This document shows positions 1 to 12,183 of a stretch of 64,000 nt of DNA, one piece after another. The stretch comes from Oscheius dolichura (Eukaryota > Nematoda > Chromadorea > Rhabditida > Rhabditidae). A program made the translations under genes and the position numbers. The notes beneath the pieces were generated by a model, which saw only the letters and a program-made list of their open reading frames with translations, was not told the DNA's origin and ran no database searches. How positions within the stretch are numbered: position 1 is the first letter of the stretch; every line of letters begins with the position of its first letter. The stretch is from positions 4,264,001 through 4,328,000 of the forward strand of contig OW051494.1 in the NCBI GenBank assembly GCA_932521035.1, read 5' to 3'.

Positions 1-3000
1 CGCCTCGTAGAGAACCTTGGCCGCGGTCTAAGGAGGAGTCAGTGGGAGAGGTAGAGCTTACCGCGTAAATGGAACTAAGTCTCATGTCGAGGTAGTAGAA
101 TCCGTCCACCGGGCAGCCCGCCAGTTGGTAGATCATCTGCACCAGTTTGAAGTGTGGCGTCTCCTCGTTGTCGTACTCCCGGTCCCCAATGTAACCAAAA
201 CTTTTTGGCTGAAAATTCAGATAAATGGCAAACGGATCCAGTACTCACCACTTCTCTAACATCGTCGACTGTTATCGGTGGTGGGAGGTTGGTCTCGTAG
301 AAACGGAGCAGATTCGGTGGATACTCTCCGGCGGTCAGGAAACGGTAAACCAGGAAGAACAAGAACATTTGCTAGAAATGGATTGTTCTCGTCTTTTTGT
401 CCTCCCCCGGTACCTTCGTGTCGAGGTCCACGAGCCCGTCGCCTTCCCCGTAGCCCCAATTAAAGCTGTTCTCCAAGATGGCCCGTTCGAGATCCTCCGT
501 CTTCATCTGAAAACGCTCCAGTCTATCGCCGGCCTCCCTCACCCACCTTAGCCATCAAGACCTTCCTGTTGTCGTCCCGATAGAAGATATTGCCCATGTC
601 GACGAGCAGACTGACCCCGGAGATGTTCGACAGGGTCGCGGCCATGTGCCCGTCCAACTGAGAGTTGTACAGGAAGTAGATGAAGTTCTCCGGGAAGCTG
701 ATAGCCGTCTTGTGCTGAATTCAGCCGTCAGCCGAGCCTGCTCTCCCCATAGACCCACCTTGTTTATCTCGTTGACCACGTGGGCGACACACTTCAAGTT
801 GCCGGTCTCCCGGATGTCGTCGATGATCCTGTCCATCTCCCTGCCCACGTGAGCATAGGCATTCCCCATCTCGCTGACCCGTCGTTTGAAGCTCGTCTCG
901 TCGATCAGATTGCAGATGTGGCCCAGTTTGTATTTGATATAGGAGAAGACGGCGGTGTCCTCCTCCGGGAAGCCGATGTCCTTCGTCTCCAAGTAGCTCC
1001 GGACTCCTCTGACCTGAAGGAGAGGGAGATTGTGAATAAGAGACGGGGAGACGTACAATCTTGTCCCAGATGAAAAGGTAGGTCAACTCCTGCTCCTGGT
1101 CATCCTCCTCGGCCACCTGGTCGTCCTCCAGTGGCACCACTATCATCTCGTCCATGTTGATCTCCTTCGTCCGCCCATCGAGGTATCTCACCTTCTAAAT
1201 CGAGAATCTCTTACCCAAAAAAGGTTATTTCCCTACCATCTTGCCGTTGTCCAGATTCTCGACAAAATTGAACATATGGTCCTTCAGAGGGCCGGGCCCC
1301 CGAGCCGGGTCAATCCCAAAAGAGCCGATGAAATCACTAAATGGGCCATCCTCCCTCGCTCTTCTCCTCCTCACCTCGTATATTTGGGATGTTTCATGAT
1401 GTCAAAAAGGGTGCATTCCTCGTCGCCGAGATTGTCGAAGTCGGTGCCGGCCTGGGCCCGGGAGAACCAGCGGACGAGGCAGGACCTGTCGCTCTCGTCT
1501 ACTTTTCGAATAAGCCCGTAGAAATGGCCTGGAGACGGAAAAGAATAGATGTGGCCGAAGAGACTCACTCGAATCGCCGGTGAAGGTCTTCTTGATGACG
1601 ATGGAATTGATGACGTGGTCCTCCTGGTCGATGTCCGGGTTCTGGGCGACGAGCTGGTGGGAGGGGACGTCGTGTTCAATGGTCCCGTCTGGCCATTTGA
1701 CAGAGAGCAGTGTCCGGGTCCGGGCGATCTTTGCCGTGACTGTCTTTCCCACGATCTTCTTCAGCGATCTCCTGCTCCTGGTCGGTGTCCCATAGCTAAA
1801 CTCCCCCTTTATTCAGTCTTCTTTGACTACACCCCCACCTAATCGGCGCCACCTCCCACTCGTCCGAGTAGGCGTCGGTCGACGGCCCGGGCAGGGACTC
1901 GTCCTGTTCGTCCTGTTCGAGCCTCGCCCTCTTCGGACTCATCTCCTCGTCGTCGCTCTCATCCCCGTAGGTGGGGCTATCAGTGAACTAAAAACTAAGC
2001 TACTATAAAATAGACTACAGTAGGCTGACCAGTTCGAATTTTCCCTCGAACTCCCTGGCCATTTCCTGTTTATACTCGGCCATCGAGACGATGGTGTCCG
2101 TCGCCTTGGGCACGATGGTCACGCTGTTCAGGGCACAGTTCAGGAAATTGGCTTCGGGGACGAGGTCGATGAGGCTGAAACCGTTTCCCATTGGCTGTCT
2201 CCCCCGGCTGGCTCACCCGTGGACATCCGCTCCCCTGAATATTCTCGGCGGCTTTCGGCTCCCTCCCAGGCCGCCCGAGTAGAACCAATCCACCTCAACC
2301 TCGTACGACTCGGACGATTCGATTTTGGCCGGGACCGTGTCAGAGATGCTTCTGTGTGCCCTGGACCGTCCTCTTCTCAGAAATCTCGGAGCGATGCCCT
2401 TCCATTGGACAAACTGGTCTGGAATTGTCTCTCCTGTTTTATAGAAGGCAGACAACGTACTGTTCTTAGGAATTATGACAATTTCCCCCTGGACGAAGGG
2501 GAATGTCGTCTGGTAGCTGTAGGGCCTCCTCAGGACGAGGCCATCCTTACCGTGAGACACTTTCACCGTCGCCCTGAACAGTCCCCCTCTTTATATAAGG
2601 GCGTTTCCCACCTGTATCTGTCCTTATAGATTATATTCACATTATACACATAGTTTTTAGCCCTGCCAATCCACGTGTCGAAGAGGACGAGATCCTTCTC
2701 GAAGAGGGAAGTGACCCCGTCCCTTTCCAGCTGAACTCCGCGTATGATACATTTGTGGTCGGGATACAACGACAGATCTGCCTCTATCTAAACATCTCTT
2801 CCTTTTGGCTTCTCACTTTCTCTTACCCGACGTCCTATAACTATCCCCAAGTCGTTCGACTCCACGTTCCACATCTCTCTTTCCTTTTCTGTTCCAACGT
2901 GAGCATTGCGAAATAACGTTACCAGATCTCCTACACAAAGGGGACGATCAATTACCAGGAGCTTTAAAAAAGATGTCTATATATTCAGAAGAACAAACTT

Positions 3001-3357
3001 TTTCTGCTACTTTATGGGCAAACTCCTCGTCGGGGATTAGATCCACGTCAAATGCTCGGCCGCTTAAAAGTTTTCCATTGGCATATTCTGGTGTTTTCCT
3101 AGTGTCTGTTGTCTAAACATATCTGTTCAATGTCATCATTGAGCTTCACCTTGTCGAGAATGCATAGCTTGTAAGAACCCGAATCTTTTTTGAATACGGC
3201 AAGGTCATCAGTTTCGGGATAACCTCGGGAATAATCTACGCAGTAATATGAGCTCGCTGAACCTTCTTTTTGCTAAATATCTTCCAAACAAACCAGGTGC
3301 TTCGTCTTGAGTCTCGGCAGTCCTTTTCCTGCTTTCTTCTTCCTCCATTTGCTCCAT
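1..3357 (-). CDS. UBE2O-like protein (partial, runs off left edge)
   Basis: The start is placed at 3355-3357, giving MEQMEEEESRKRT, because it joins across a short intron to GSASSYYCVDYSRGYPETDD and onward in frame. Downstream exons match the CR regions of the E2/E3 hybrid ubiquitin enzyme UBE2O: VTLFRNAHVGTEKEREMW, FEKDLVLFDTWIGRAK, SYEVEVDWFYSGG, LLSVKWPDGTIEHDV and a block containing SCLVRWFSRA...TLFDIMKHP (about 1371-1540), which parallels UBE2O TCMVKWFKLR...SVYDIADHP. In vertebrates these regions bind basic substrates. The distal part (1-1075, for example SYIKYKLGHICNLIDETSF and LNCVAHVVNEINK-like sequence) does not resemble a UBC fold and I do not recognise it. The catalytic UBC domain is therefore either beyond position 1 or absent. 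A second gene fused or adjacent in the distal part is possible. Introns are 30-60 nt and end in TTTAG or CAG. Confidence 0.65.
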
Positions 3358-3772
3358 CAGTTTCAATAGTTTACCACCCTTATTTGATAATTCGATATTT
3401 GTTTTTCAGACTAAAATGTTGATGGTTCTCACTATAAGATAAAGCGACGATAAAATGTGGGACAGTGAAATTTGACTTGATACAGGAAGCGATCATTCCG
3501 AGGACAAGCTTGTGATGCGCGCCGAGGATAATCGATTCAAGGCAGCGGGGGAGGGTAGTCTACAGCGGTTAATAAACCCCAGCCTTGATAAAAATTATGT
3601 GAAAACAATTTATTATACCAACCCACCAAATTCTACATCACCAGAATGCACTATCATCAAGTGGACATAAGCGATAGATTAGAATAAAGGCCAACAACAA
3701 GTAAAACAAGTGTAAGAAACAACTAGAAAAGGAGCAATAATTGAGATATAGTCAGAAATAAGAAAGATAGAT
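3358..3772. other. Intergenic gap between UBE2O-like gene and eIF3a
   Basis: This 415-nt gap separates two minus-strand genes. It is AT-rich and should hold the eIF3a 3' UTR and the 5' flank of the UBE2O-like gene. I see no open frame or structured repeat. Confidence 0.5.
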
Positions 3773-6700
3773 TTAACGACGCCAGTTGCCAGAGTCAGGA
3801 CCACCGCTTGACGGTTTAGGAGGAGGAGGACGTTTGTCGGCACCAAGATCTCTTCCTATAATTAAAATATAAATATGTGCAAGAAAAGAATAACATACGA
3901 GGGGGTTGTTGATTATCTTGGGAGGCATTTTGCCCCTCGGCTTGTTGCGGCTTTCGCAGATGGACAGGTACATAAACGTTGGACTTCACGGGTGGAGGAG
4001 CTGGCTGTTCTTGTTTCCGTTCGACTACATTGCCGCGCTGCCAAACGCCCGTAGATGGTGGTCCTGAGCTGGGCATTGACGCACGAGGAGGTTCTGGTCG
4101 TTCCAGCCGTCGTATACCAAACTCGGAACGAGAGGGAGCTTCAACGTCGTTGATTGGTCGACGGTCCATGGGCGGTCTACCCGGACCTCCCTGTCTAAAG
4201 ACACCAACGGGAGGTACGGGGGGAGCAGGAGCAGCCATTTGGGATCTCCAACTACCACCTTCCGTTTCTCGGGGTAAGTTCTAAAACATAGCTTTGAAGT
4301 AGATATACGATAACAGTACCACTTCTCTTTCACGCATAGGAGGACGTTCTAGCCGGTCCATTCCTCTTTGCGGTTGGGCGCGACCTCCACCTCGCCAGTC
4401 GCTATCAGTCATCGCCTTCGAATCATCATCGCGACGACGGCCATCATCCTAAAAACAAATAATTTTTTGCTAAACAAATTTAGTTGAATAGCATTAATTG
4501 GCTATAAAAACTTACCCTGTTAGCATGACCTGCACGTCTGTGAGCTTCTGCTTGTTGTTGTCGATTACGTTCCTCGTCTTCACGCTTTCTTCGCTCTTCC
4601 TCAGCTTTATTTCTGAGCCATTTGTCTCGACGCTCCCGTTTACGGTTTTCAGCACGCTCTTGCATACGATGATCACGCACAGCTTGCAGTTTTGCTTCAA
4701 ACTCAGTGGTCTTCCGTTTGAAATCATCTTTATTGGTCTCCTTGACTTGGGCTATCCAGTCTTCAGCATGATCCCAAATGGCACTCAATCGATCCCACAT
4801 TTCTAGAGCCTTACTTCTTTCCTCTCTAAAGCACATATGTTTTATTCAAAATGCATGCACCTCTTTACCTGGCTTTTTCTATCCTCTTTGTTTCGTACTC
4901 CTCGTGAACTTTGGGAGCTTCAGCTAGACGCATGTGCATAATAGCTCTTCTTTCGTTCATCTCTTCAAGATGTAATGCACGAACGTGGTGATCGAAAGTT
5001 TTTTCCTGTTGTTGAAGTCTCTTCTGTGTTTCTTGTCTATCTTTATCAAAGCGTTCACGCTGTTCACGAAGTAAAGCATCAGGATCCATTTCTTGGAACA
5101 CTTTTTCGCCTTTCTCCTTAATAATCGCTTGATAAATGGCAGTGTTTTGCATCTTTCGTAGTTGATCTTGTCGAACTTTTCGTTGAACTTCGTCCTAAAA
5201 GTAAAGTTATTCAAGTAAGAGAAGAAAGAACCAACCTGCTCTGCTTGCTTTCGCCTTTTCTCACTCTCCAAATTTTCAAGCTCTAAGCGTTTCATTTCTT
5301 CCGCTCGCCTGGCTTCTTCACGTTTCTGCAACTCAGCTTGCACTTGCTGTGTACGCTCAGCTTTAACACGTTCAGATGTTTCTTTGTAACTTTCAATCTT
5401 TCTACGACGAGTAAGCATCCTCTCAAGTTCCGTTGGACGAGCAAGTTCGTATTTTTTGGCGTGGTTCTCGACTCTTTCAATAAGCTCCCTTTGTCGTCTT
5501 TCTCCTTCCATTGAAGCAACTGTAACACGCAGTTTGTCGTACATAAGCTCAAGATGACTTCGGATATCTTCGACGCCTGTTTGAGTATCGTTCCCTAAAT
5601 TTGAATAATGAGAACACGACAACTGCGCTATTTGAACCTCTATATGCATCTCCTTCTTCCAAATCAATGCCACCAGTAAGGGCAGTATCGGCGGCACCAA
5701 ATCTTACACAGCCACTTTTATGATCAATCTGAGCACGGACAAATCGATGTTTTGAAACATCAACTATTAGCCGTTCCAGTTCAAATTCAGAGAAACATGG
5801 AATAATCTTCTGTAGTCGACTCCATGTTATCGAATCATAAATAGTAGCAATCTGAAACGGAGCATATTAGAACCCGCAAAAAATTACCTGTTTTAATGAT
5901 TTTGTAGCAGCAACTTCTCGCAAAGCTTCCACATACTGCTGATTAGCAGTGCTGCTGATGAGGGCAAGTTGTTCATCAACTTGCTGAGACAGACGCAGAG
6001 GTGCAAAGTTGTTCTCTAGCAACTTGTACAGAGTTCGGGCAGATTCTGTTGCCGTGTCGGGAAGATTTAATCGCGCTACTTCCTTTAAAATACCAGCACG
6101 AGTAGGAGCAATTGGCAGTCGAAGCAAATTGGAAAGAAGTCTGAAAATGTTTCAATAACTATGGCCTTGCAATTCATAGGAATTATAAGGTATTCCAGTT
6201 TGAAAATTGGTATATCCCTCATCATGTGCCATAATTTAAAAAAAAAAGTATGCATGAAGAGATCGAGGGAATAGTGAAACCATATTGATAGTAAGTTGGC
6301 ATACCTTATATTAGATATATGTTGCTCTTCAATATCCAAATGACGAGTAAGATCAGACGGACCATCAGCACCATCAGGAATGGACAATGTAGCTAGTAAC
6401 ACACGGGTTGCTTGTTCTTGCGCTTCCTCGGCCGCAAATGTTTTTTTCATCTCTTTATATATAATATACTTTTGAAGAAGAGCGGCAGCATGGAACAAGC
6501 TGTTTCCAGCTTTCCAGAAGACCAAAGCAAGCTAAAACTAAATAGAACAAGCGAAGCAATTGCAAACTTTGTCGTAGTAGTTAACGAAACTTCCAGGTTT
6601 GACCATTTTTTTGTCTTTATCTTTGCTAAGTTGCATCATTCCATGAACATCTTCTGCGCTTTTGTAGGCTTCCTGCCATAATTCCATCTGTATCGCAGTG

Positions 6701-7588
6701 TCAAGTTGATGCAATCGTGTATCTTGCATTAGTGTAAGAGAATCCTGAGAATTCAGTTTAACCCTAAAAACGATAAGCACTCCTTTCCAATTGGACCTTA
6801 CACATGAGAGAGGTGTTGATGCTTCTGAATGTGGTTGAGATGAAGGCGCAGGAGCTCACAAAGCTTGCGAAACTCCGTTCTACGCTGATATTTTGCGCAA
6901 AATTGGAAAGTTTGGCGAGCAATTTTGTGGTACAAAGTTTCCACCTGAACAATCGCATGATGAATTAAAATAAGGCAATACAAACTTGAGCATTGTTTCT
7001 CAGAAGCTCTAGACAATTTCTGTAAGAATCCCAGAGAAATCGAAGCCAAGGAGCCAGCACAGTGCGATCCATTCGATCTCTCGCTGCAGCACCCGAAACA
7101 ACAGATAGGAGTAGAGTTTCCGGAATATCTCCTTGATCCAAGTCATCAATCTCTTCCACTTTTTCAATTGAAGTTTTTTGCGCTTCTTCCGTCTTGCTTT
7201 CGGCCATAGTTAAAAATTTCTCGATGACAGCTTGCAGCGAATCAGGTTTGTACTATAAAACGCTAATGACCCTTTTTACAATTACAATTACCTGCTGGGT
7301 TAGAGCTTTATATTGAAATAGTGCATCTTTTGCAACATGTGGTTTTTTCAATGCGACACATAACTCCAAATGCTTTAGCATAATATCTTGATGCACTTCG
7401 GTCCATTGTTTGAAACGACGAGACTAAAAATATGTGGATGAGAATGGTTCCAAACAAAAAGGTGCGAGAATATCTACCTTAATAGTGTCATGAAGGGTTT
7501 CAAGAGCATCAGCTTCTTTGTCGACTTTGATCAACTCTTCCGCTCTTTTCAAAGCCGCTTCCGGTTTTTGAAAGTAAATAGGAGGCAT
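3773..7588 (-). CDS. eif3a: Eukaryotic translation initiation factor 3 subunit A
   Basis: The scaffold subunit of the eIF3 complex, needed for 43S pre-initiation complex assembly in the cytoplasm. The start at 7586-7588 gives [20 protein letters not shown], the signature eIF3a N terminus. The following exons carry the helical TPR/PCI part ([23 protein letters not shown] sequence and [16 protein letters not shown] sequence near 5990), then a long charged coiled coil rich in E, K and R (about 4480-5600: [20 protein letters not shown]), then an Arg/Gly/Pro-rich tail ([22 protein letters not shown] in a neighbouring frame is a shadow) ending [10 protein letters not shown] at 3773. At roughly 1,100 codons it is near the usual length once introns are removed. 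About ten short introns interrupt it, most with acceptors of the TTTTAG type. It is divergent from KCMF1, sharing the 7589-8197 promoter region. Confidence 0.93.
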
Positions 7589-8197
7589 TTTGCCTTTTTT
7601 ACCTGAAATAGACTGATTTGAAACATTGAAGGAAGCTGTAAATTGACAGAAAAAACTACGCAAATAGGAATAGGCAAACTAATTGAAACAAATTCATGAA
7701 CAGATCTTGTTCCTCTTGTATGAGAACCTGTTCTCTAAACTTCTAGCACGCATTCCTTTTAGAAAATAATGAAAAAGGTTGTAAACAAGGAATGACGCAA
7801 ACAGAAAACTGAGAAGAAAGCAGGATCCCATGTTTTCTCGTTTCTTTCTCTTTTACGTCAGAATCCCATTTTTCGTGCGGCCGAGCGCGTCACGGGACCG
7901 AGGTCGGCAGACCTTTAGGGAGAGGGAAATTTTACGACATTCAATTGATGAAAATTCTATCTTCTACTCGACTTTATGGACTCTCCCCGTAACAGAATAG
8001 TGTTTTGTCACTGACTAAAATAATATAAAAATGGTGTAAACATAATGAACACATGAATATGGTAGAACTGAAACACATCCAGCCGGTAATAACTGACGTG
8101 TTTACGTCAATAGAACCGCCTTTCCCTTTGCATTAGTAAACCTATATCAAACCCTTTCCATATCCTGTATTTTTCAGCGTAACGAGGAAGCTGTACT
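7589..8197. promoter_or_regulatory. Bidirectional intergenic region, eIF3a / KCMF1
   Basis: A 609-nt gap between the divergent starts of eIF3a and KCMF1, so it must hold both promoters. Near 8171-8177 the sequence TTTTCAG lies about 20 nt before the KCMF1 ATG and looks like an outron 3' splice site for spliced-leader addition. A TGACGT half-CRE lies near 8093. I see no coding frame. Confidence 0.45.
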
Positions 8198-9911
8198 ATG
8201 TCCCACGGGTACAATATCCATGAGGGTAAGATCTAAAAGTATATTTCCATATTTCCTCGTGTTTAGGAGTCTCATGTGATGGATGCAACAGTAGCAACTT
8301 CATTGGAAATCGGTATAAATGTCTTCGATGCTATGATTTTGACCTTTGCCATACCTGCTACTCAGGACGAAGGTTCCCTCTAGGAGGTAAACTAGTCCGA
8401 TCTTTACATAAAAACTGCTTTTAGCTACTCTTCATTGTGATACACATCCAATGCAGATGATGCTGACGCAAAGAGATTTTGGTATGTCTTACCATAAGAA
8501 CCTTACCCTTTTCTAGAAATAATTTACGAAGGCGACCCAACAAAGAACTACGAAATATGCAAAATCTGCTCTTTCACTTGTCCCGTTTGTGGACAAAGTG
8601 GTCTAACAGTAAGGACTTTTGGAGGACATATAAACACTCACAGCTACCCTTTGGAAGAACCCGTGGTACGTTTAGCTGCTCAACGTTACCTTTATTCGTT
8701 TGATTTCAGTATTGCCCGCTCTGCATAGCTTATCCGGGTGATACAAGCCGAGCTCTGCATGATTTAAAGGAGCACATGGTTACAACACACAGGTTTGTTT
8801 TGTAAAATTTAATTTAGGCTGTGCATCATTACAAAATATACAATATTTGCAGCCATTTGGATAATGCTCCTTATCGAGCAGAGCCCGCCGTTCGTACAAC
8901 CAATAGGAGACCAGTATTGGCAAGAAGAACCCAACGACAACCTGCTGGCCAAGCGGGAAGTAAGTATATTATATTGCAATAATTTATTCTTGTAGCTTTC
9001 ACACAACAATTGGGTATAAATCTGCCATTAAACTCTCTAAATTGGCCTGCTGACGATGTAGAAGATATGTTACGTTTAGCAAACGTTAATTTTCAAGGAA
9101 GGCCTGTTGCAACTCCTAATGTAAGTTTTATTTCCCTTTTAGACTAGTAATTCTACAAAAAATATTAGTGTTTTTCATTGAAGATTTAAAGGAAAATTTT
9201 TGTCACTACTTCCTTTCGTATACAATATTTTAAAGAAGTTCCTGTATTACCAACGAAAAACTACCTTTTTGCTCCTTTTCATATGAATTGTACTCAAAAT
9301 AAGTGGAAGACATCAAGTACACATGAACACTTTCAGGTAATTAACAGAATACAGAGGCTTCAAAATAATACAGGACTAAATCAATTAAATCAGGTGAATC
9401 CAGTTCGCCTGAGGCGTTTATCACTTCTGTGCTCGTCTTCTGTTTTTTAACAGTATATTTTCCTTATTCTTCAAAATGCAATATCTCTGAATGCATAGAA
9501 GTATTAAATTTTGCAGATGTTAAGTGTCGGTATGCATCCGATTCCTTCGAATCTTCCTCAGATTTTTGGTGCTGGCGGACGACAAGGAGAACAAACCCCT
9601 TCTCATACTTTAACGGTAACTAGAAGCAAAATGTTATTATTATCCCATAATTACAGCTATTGCACCAAGAACAACAGCGAAGCCTTAATGCGTTTAATGC
9701 AGCGTTGACACGCAACGGAGGAGGCCCATCTCGGAGTACAGGAGAGTATGCACAACCAAGGCACACTACACCTAGGCAACCACCGGTGTGTAAACTGAAC
9801 AATACAGTTTTCATCAAAAATCCTGAAAATGAAAAAAACACGAATTTAGATGAATCAGCCCATTGCAAGGTTGCAAAGAAGCACACCAATCTTTCCAGTA
9901 GCACGATTTGA
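8198..9911 (+). CDS. kcmf1: E3 ubiquitin ligase KCMF1
   Basis: KCMF1-family E3 ubiquitin ligase. The N terminus is a ZZ zinc finger ([20 protein letters not shown], then [16 protein letters not shown] and HHCDTHPMQ) with the expected paired Cys/His ligands. Next come two C2H2-type Di19 fingers ([11 protein letters not shown] ... HINTH, then [12 protein letters not shown] ... LKEHMVTTH). The C-terminal half is Gln/Asn-rich and less conserved ([38 protein letters not shown]). Exons join cleanly, for example DFE|IIYEG across the intron 8483-8516. The stop used is 9909-9911 after NLSSSTI. The last exon is uncertain, because the sequence just after it also has a protein-like frame ending VHRRRK at about 10003. 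The start follows a splice acceptor by 20 nt, suggesting trans-splicing. Confidence 0.9.
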
Positions 9912-9958
9912 CGAGGAAAATGTAAGGAAAATAAAGACTAAAAAATCATCTGCTATAG

Positions 9959-11255
9959 ATGATGTCTTCGGACGAGGCCGCAGAGTTCACAGGAGACGAA
10001 AATGATTATATATCGGGAGAAGAAGGTCTTCCTCCATTAGAACGAGACTCTTCCCAAGAAGAAGAAGGGAACGCTAGGTAAAAAGAATGGAAATAGCAAA
10101 ACTGTCACATTTAGCACATCTGGCTCAGCTCAAATCCTTGCAGCTGATGCACTAAATCAGCTAAATACGGATACCGACAGCGAGTTTGAGTTTGAGAACC
10201 CGGAAGACGTTAGTTTCCATCAAGGACAATGAAAAATCTTTCCCAGGACTCGAATGAAATCTCGGAAGCGGATGAGACGCAGATAACGTCGGGGGAAGCA
10301 ACGGAAGAGAGGAAAATACCGTCGGAAAAAGAGATACTGCACAGTTTGAGCGAGAACACGACGGCAACTGAATTCACCCAGTTGATGCGAATTCTCCAAG
10401 AGGATCCTGAATCGGATTACGAGCCAGAGGAAGGAGAGGAGAGACATTACAGTGACTGTACTGAGACGGGGGACAGGTGGGAAAAAGGGAGACGCGGTTG
10501 ATTGTTGTTTGTTAGCCTAGAGGAGCAGCTCGGGAAGTTGGTCTGGTCGACCATCGAGTTCCAAGTTCCGCCCTTGACTACATTCGGCACAAATGACACC
10601 TGGAACGACCAGCGGTTTTTACGGCATCGGTGAGTTGAAAAACCTCCCCTCTTGAAAAAAAATGTTTCTAGGAAATTACAACGGAAGCTGAGCTGTGCGA
10701 GCTCGATGGAGGACACCCTGAAGAAGGCGGATGTCGCCTTGTCTTTTCTGAATATTGCCGCGGGGAAAGACGAGGCCGAGGGGTCGAAACCCCGCGTCTT
10801 CGATAAGCCGGACCGTTCTGTCCGACGGGCGTTGAAGGCGATGAGACTGGAGGAGGGGCCTCGGCCAGCAGAGCAGACCGTCTTCTCCGAGGCGACCCGT
10901 CCCATCCCCCCTGCCGAGGAGATCAACGGCCACGGGTATAGAAGTCCCCCCGAAAGTGTGGAGGAAGATCTCCCTCGGCCATCCGTTGTCAAGTTCCAGT
11001 CGTCCGGCGACAGTAGCCGGGAAGAGTGAGTCATCCCCGTGGACGAGATCTACTCGGTTCTAGACCCGGCCGGCCCTTCACCCACTACAGTACCCCGGAG
11101 GCCCACTCCCCTTCCCATCTGCCCGCCATGGTCAACCAGTGAGTCGGCCCCTGCCCAGTTGACCGGCCACCCTTTTCAGTAGTGGCGGCTCTTCCGAGGA
11201 GGACGAGGCCGGCGATGACGTGGACTTCATCGACGCCGCCGGCCTTCGGCCATGA
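9959..11255 (+). CDS. Acidic, largely disordered protein of unknown function
   Basis: I do not recognise this family. Exons join in one frame: MMSSDEAAEFTGDENDYISG, then ILAADALNQLNTDTDSEFEF, then a Glu-rich exon ending SDYEPEEGEERHYSDCTETGD (10257-10474), then LEEQLGKLVWSTIEFQVPP and TNDTWNDQRFLRHR, then KLQRKLSCASSMEDTLKKAD, and finally SGGSSEEDEAGDDVDFIDAA with stop at 11253-11255. Introns are 37-43 nt with GT...AG ends, which supports the model. The Trp/Phe-containing central segment is the most likely ordered or binding part. The ATG follows TATAG directly and lies only 48 nt after the KCMF1 stop on the same strand, so co-transcription is possible. An AATAAA lies near 11365. Confidence 0.6.
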
Positions 11256-11364
11256 TGAATCAATTGATGAATACGAGTCCGACAGAGGTTTGCATAATAT
11301 TAATATAGCAGAAATTGTAATATATTTATATATCTGGCTTGTGCAATTTATTTGTGTTTTTTGT

Positions 11365-11370
11365 GAATAA
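11365..11370 (+). terminator. Probable poly(A) signal AATAAA
   Basis: A GTGAATAAATTG context about 110 nt after the stop of the acidic-protein gene, in an AT-rich patch with upstream T-runs; consistent with the 3' end of that transcript. Confidence 0.4.
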
Positions 11371-11502
11371 ATTGACTTGGTGGGCGGGTGTGATCGGGCG
11401 ATTTGAATAAGACGATGGTCAGGTGGAGAATGGCTGAAAAGGTCGGGCACACGTACAATCTGAGCCCCCTAATCCCCCCATTTCTCTACTAACCTTTTCC
11501 CG

Positions 11503-12183
11503 ATGCAGTCGGCTACTTCCGTCATCATCACCCCGTAAGGCCCGTGGTTACTGTAGGATACGGTAGAATAATTTAGCCGCTGCCGTATCTGCTACGAGTC
11601 GGCCGACGACTCCGAGCTGGGCCCCCTCATCCGGCCGTGTAACTGCTCGGGCAGCGTGGCCCTCGTCCACTCGGGATGCCTCAACCGGTGGCTGATCAAC
11701 AAGGCCGACACCAGCTGCGAGATGTGCCACACGGCCTTCGAGGTCGTCTCCTGCGGCCTGAAGGAGTTCAACAGCATGAGCCTGCCCCACCCGCTGGGCG
11801 AGGACATGGAGAGCCGCTTCGAGTTCTTCTTCCTCTTCTTCTGGCTGGCCGACACCGTCTCCCTCTTCACGAAGATGATGCTCCACGGCGGACAGGGCCT
11901 CCAGATCCATATGGGCACCAAGTTCGGCTCCGGCTGGCTGCTCTACGTCGGCACCCTGTGCACCGTCATCAATTTCTTCTATTACGGGGCCGTCTTTTTG
12001 CTCGTCCTGGACCAGTGGCTCTGGGAGAACAGTGTCTTTGTCCTCCGGGACAGGAACAGCCCCAGCGAGAGGGAGAAGATCCTGGCCCGGATCCAGAAGG
12101 ACAAGTCGCAGGGCTTTGCTACCTGCCGGGAGACGCCGCTGCCGCCGCCGGCCGAAAGGGGCAAACTACTGACTCAAAAATGA
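11503..12183 (+). CDS. MARCH-type RING-CH E3 ubiquitin ligase
   Basis: Membrane-bound ubiquitin ligase of the MARCH family. Exon 1 (11503-11534) encodes MQSATSVIITP and joins across a 42-nt intron to CRICYESADD at 11577. The RING-CH domain follows, with its C4HC3 order visible: CRIC, then RPCNCSG, then VHSGCLNRW, then CEMCHTAF. Two hydrophobic segments follow (FEFFFLFFWLADTVSLF and WLLYVGTLCTVINFFYYGAVFLL), as in MARCH2/3-like proteins. The tail is short and hydrophilic (REKILARIQKDK) with stop at 12181-12183, and an AATAAA immediately after. The predicted protein is about 210 residues, typical for the small MARCH members. It probably acts on cargo in endosomes or the ER; that is family inference. 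Confidence 0.88.
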
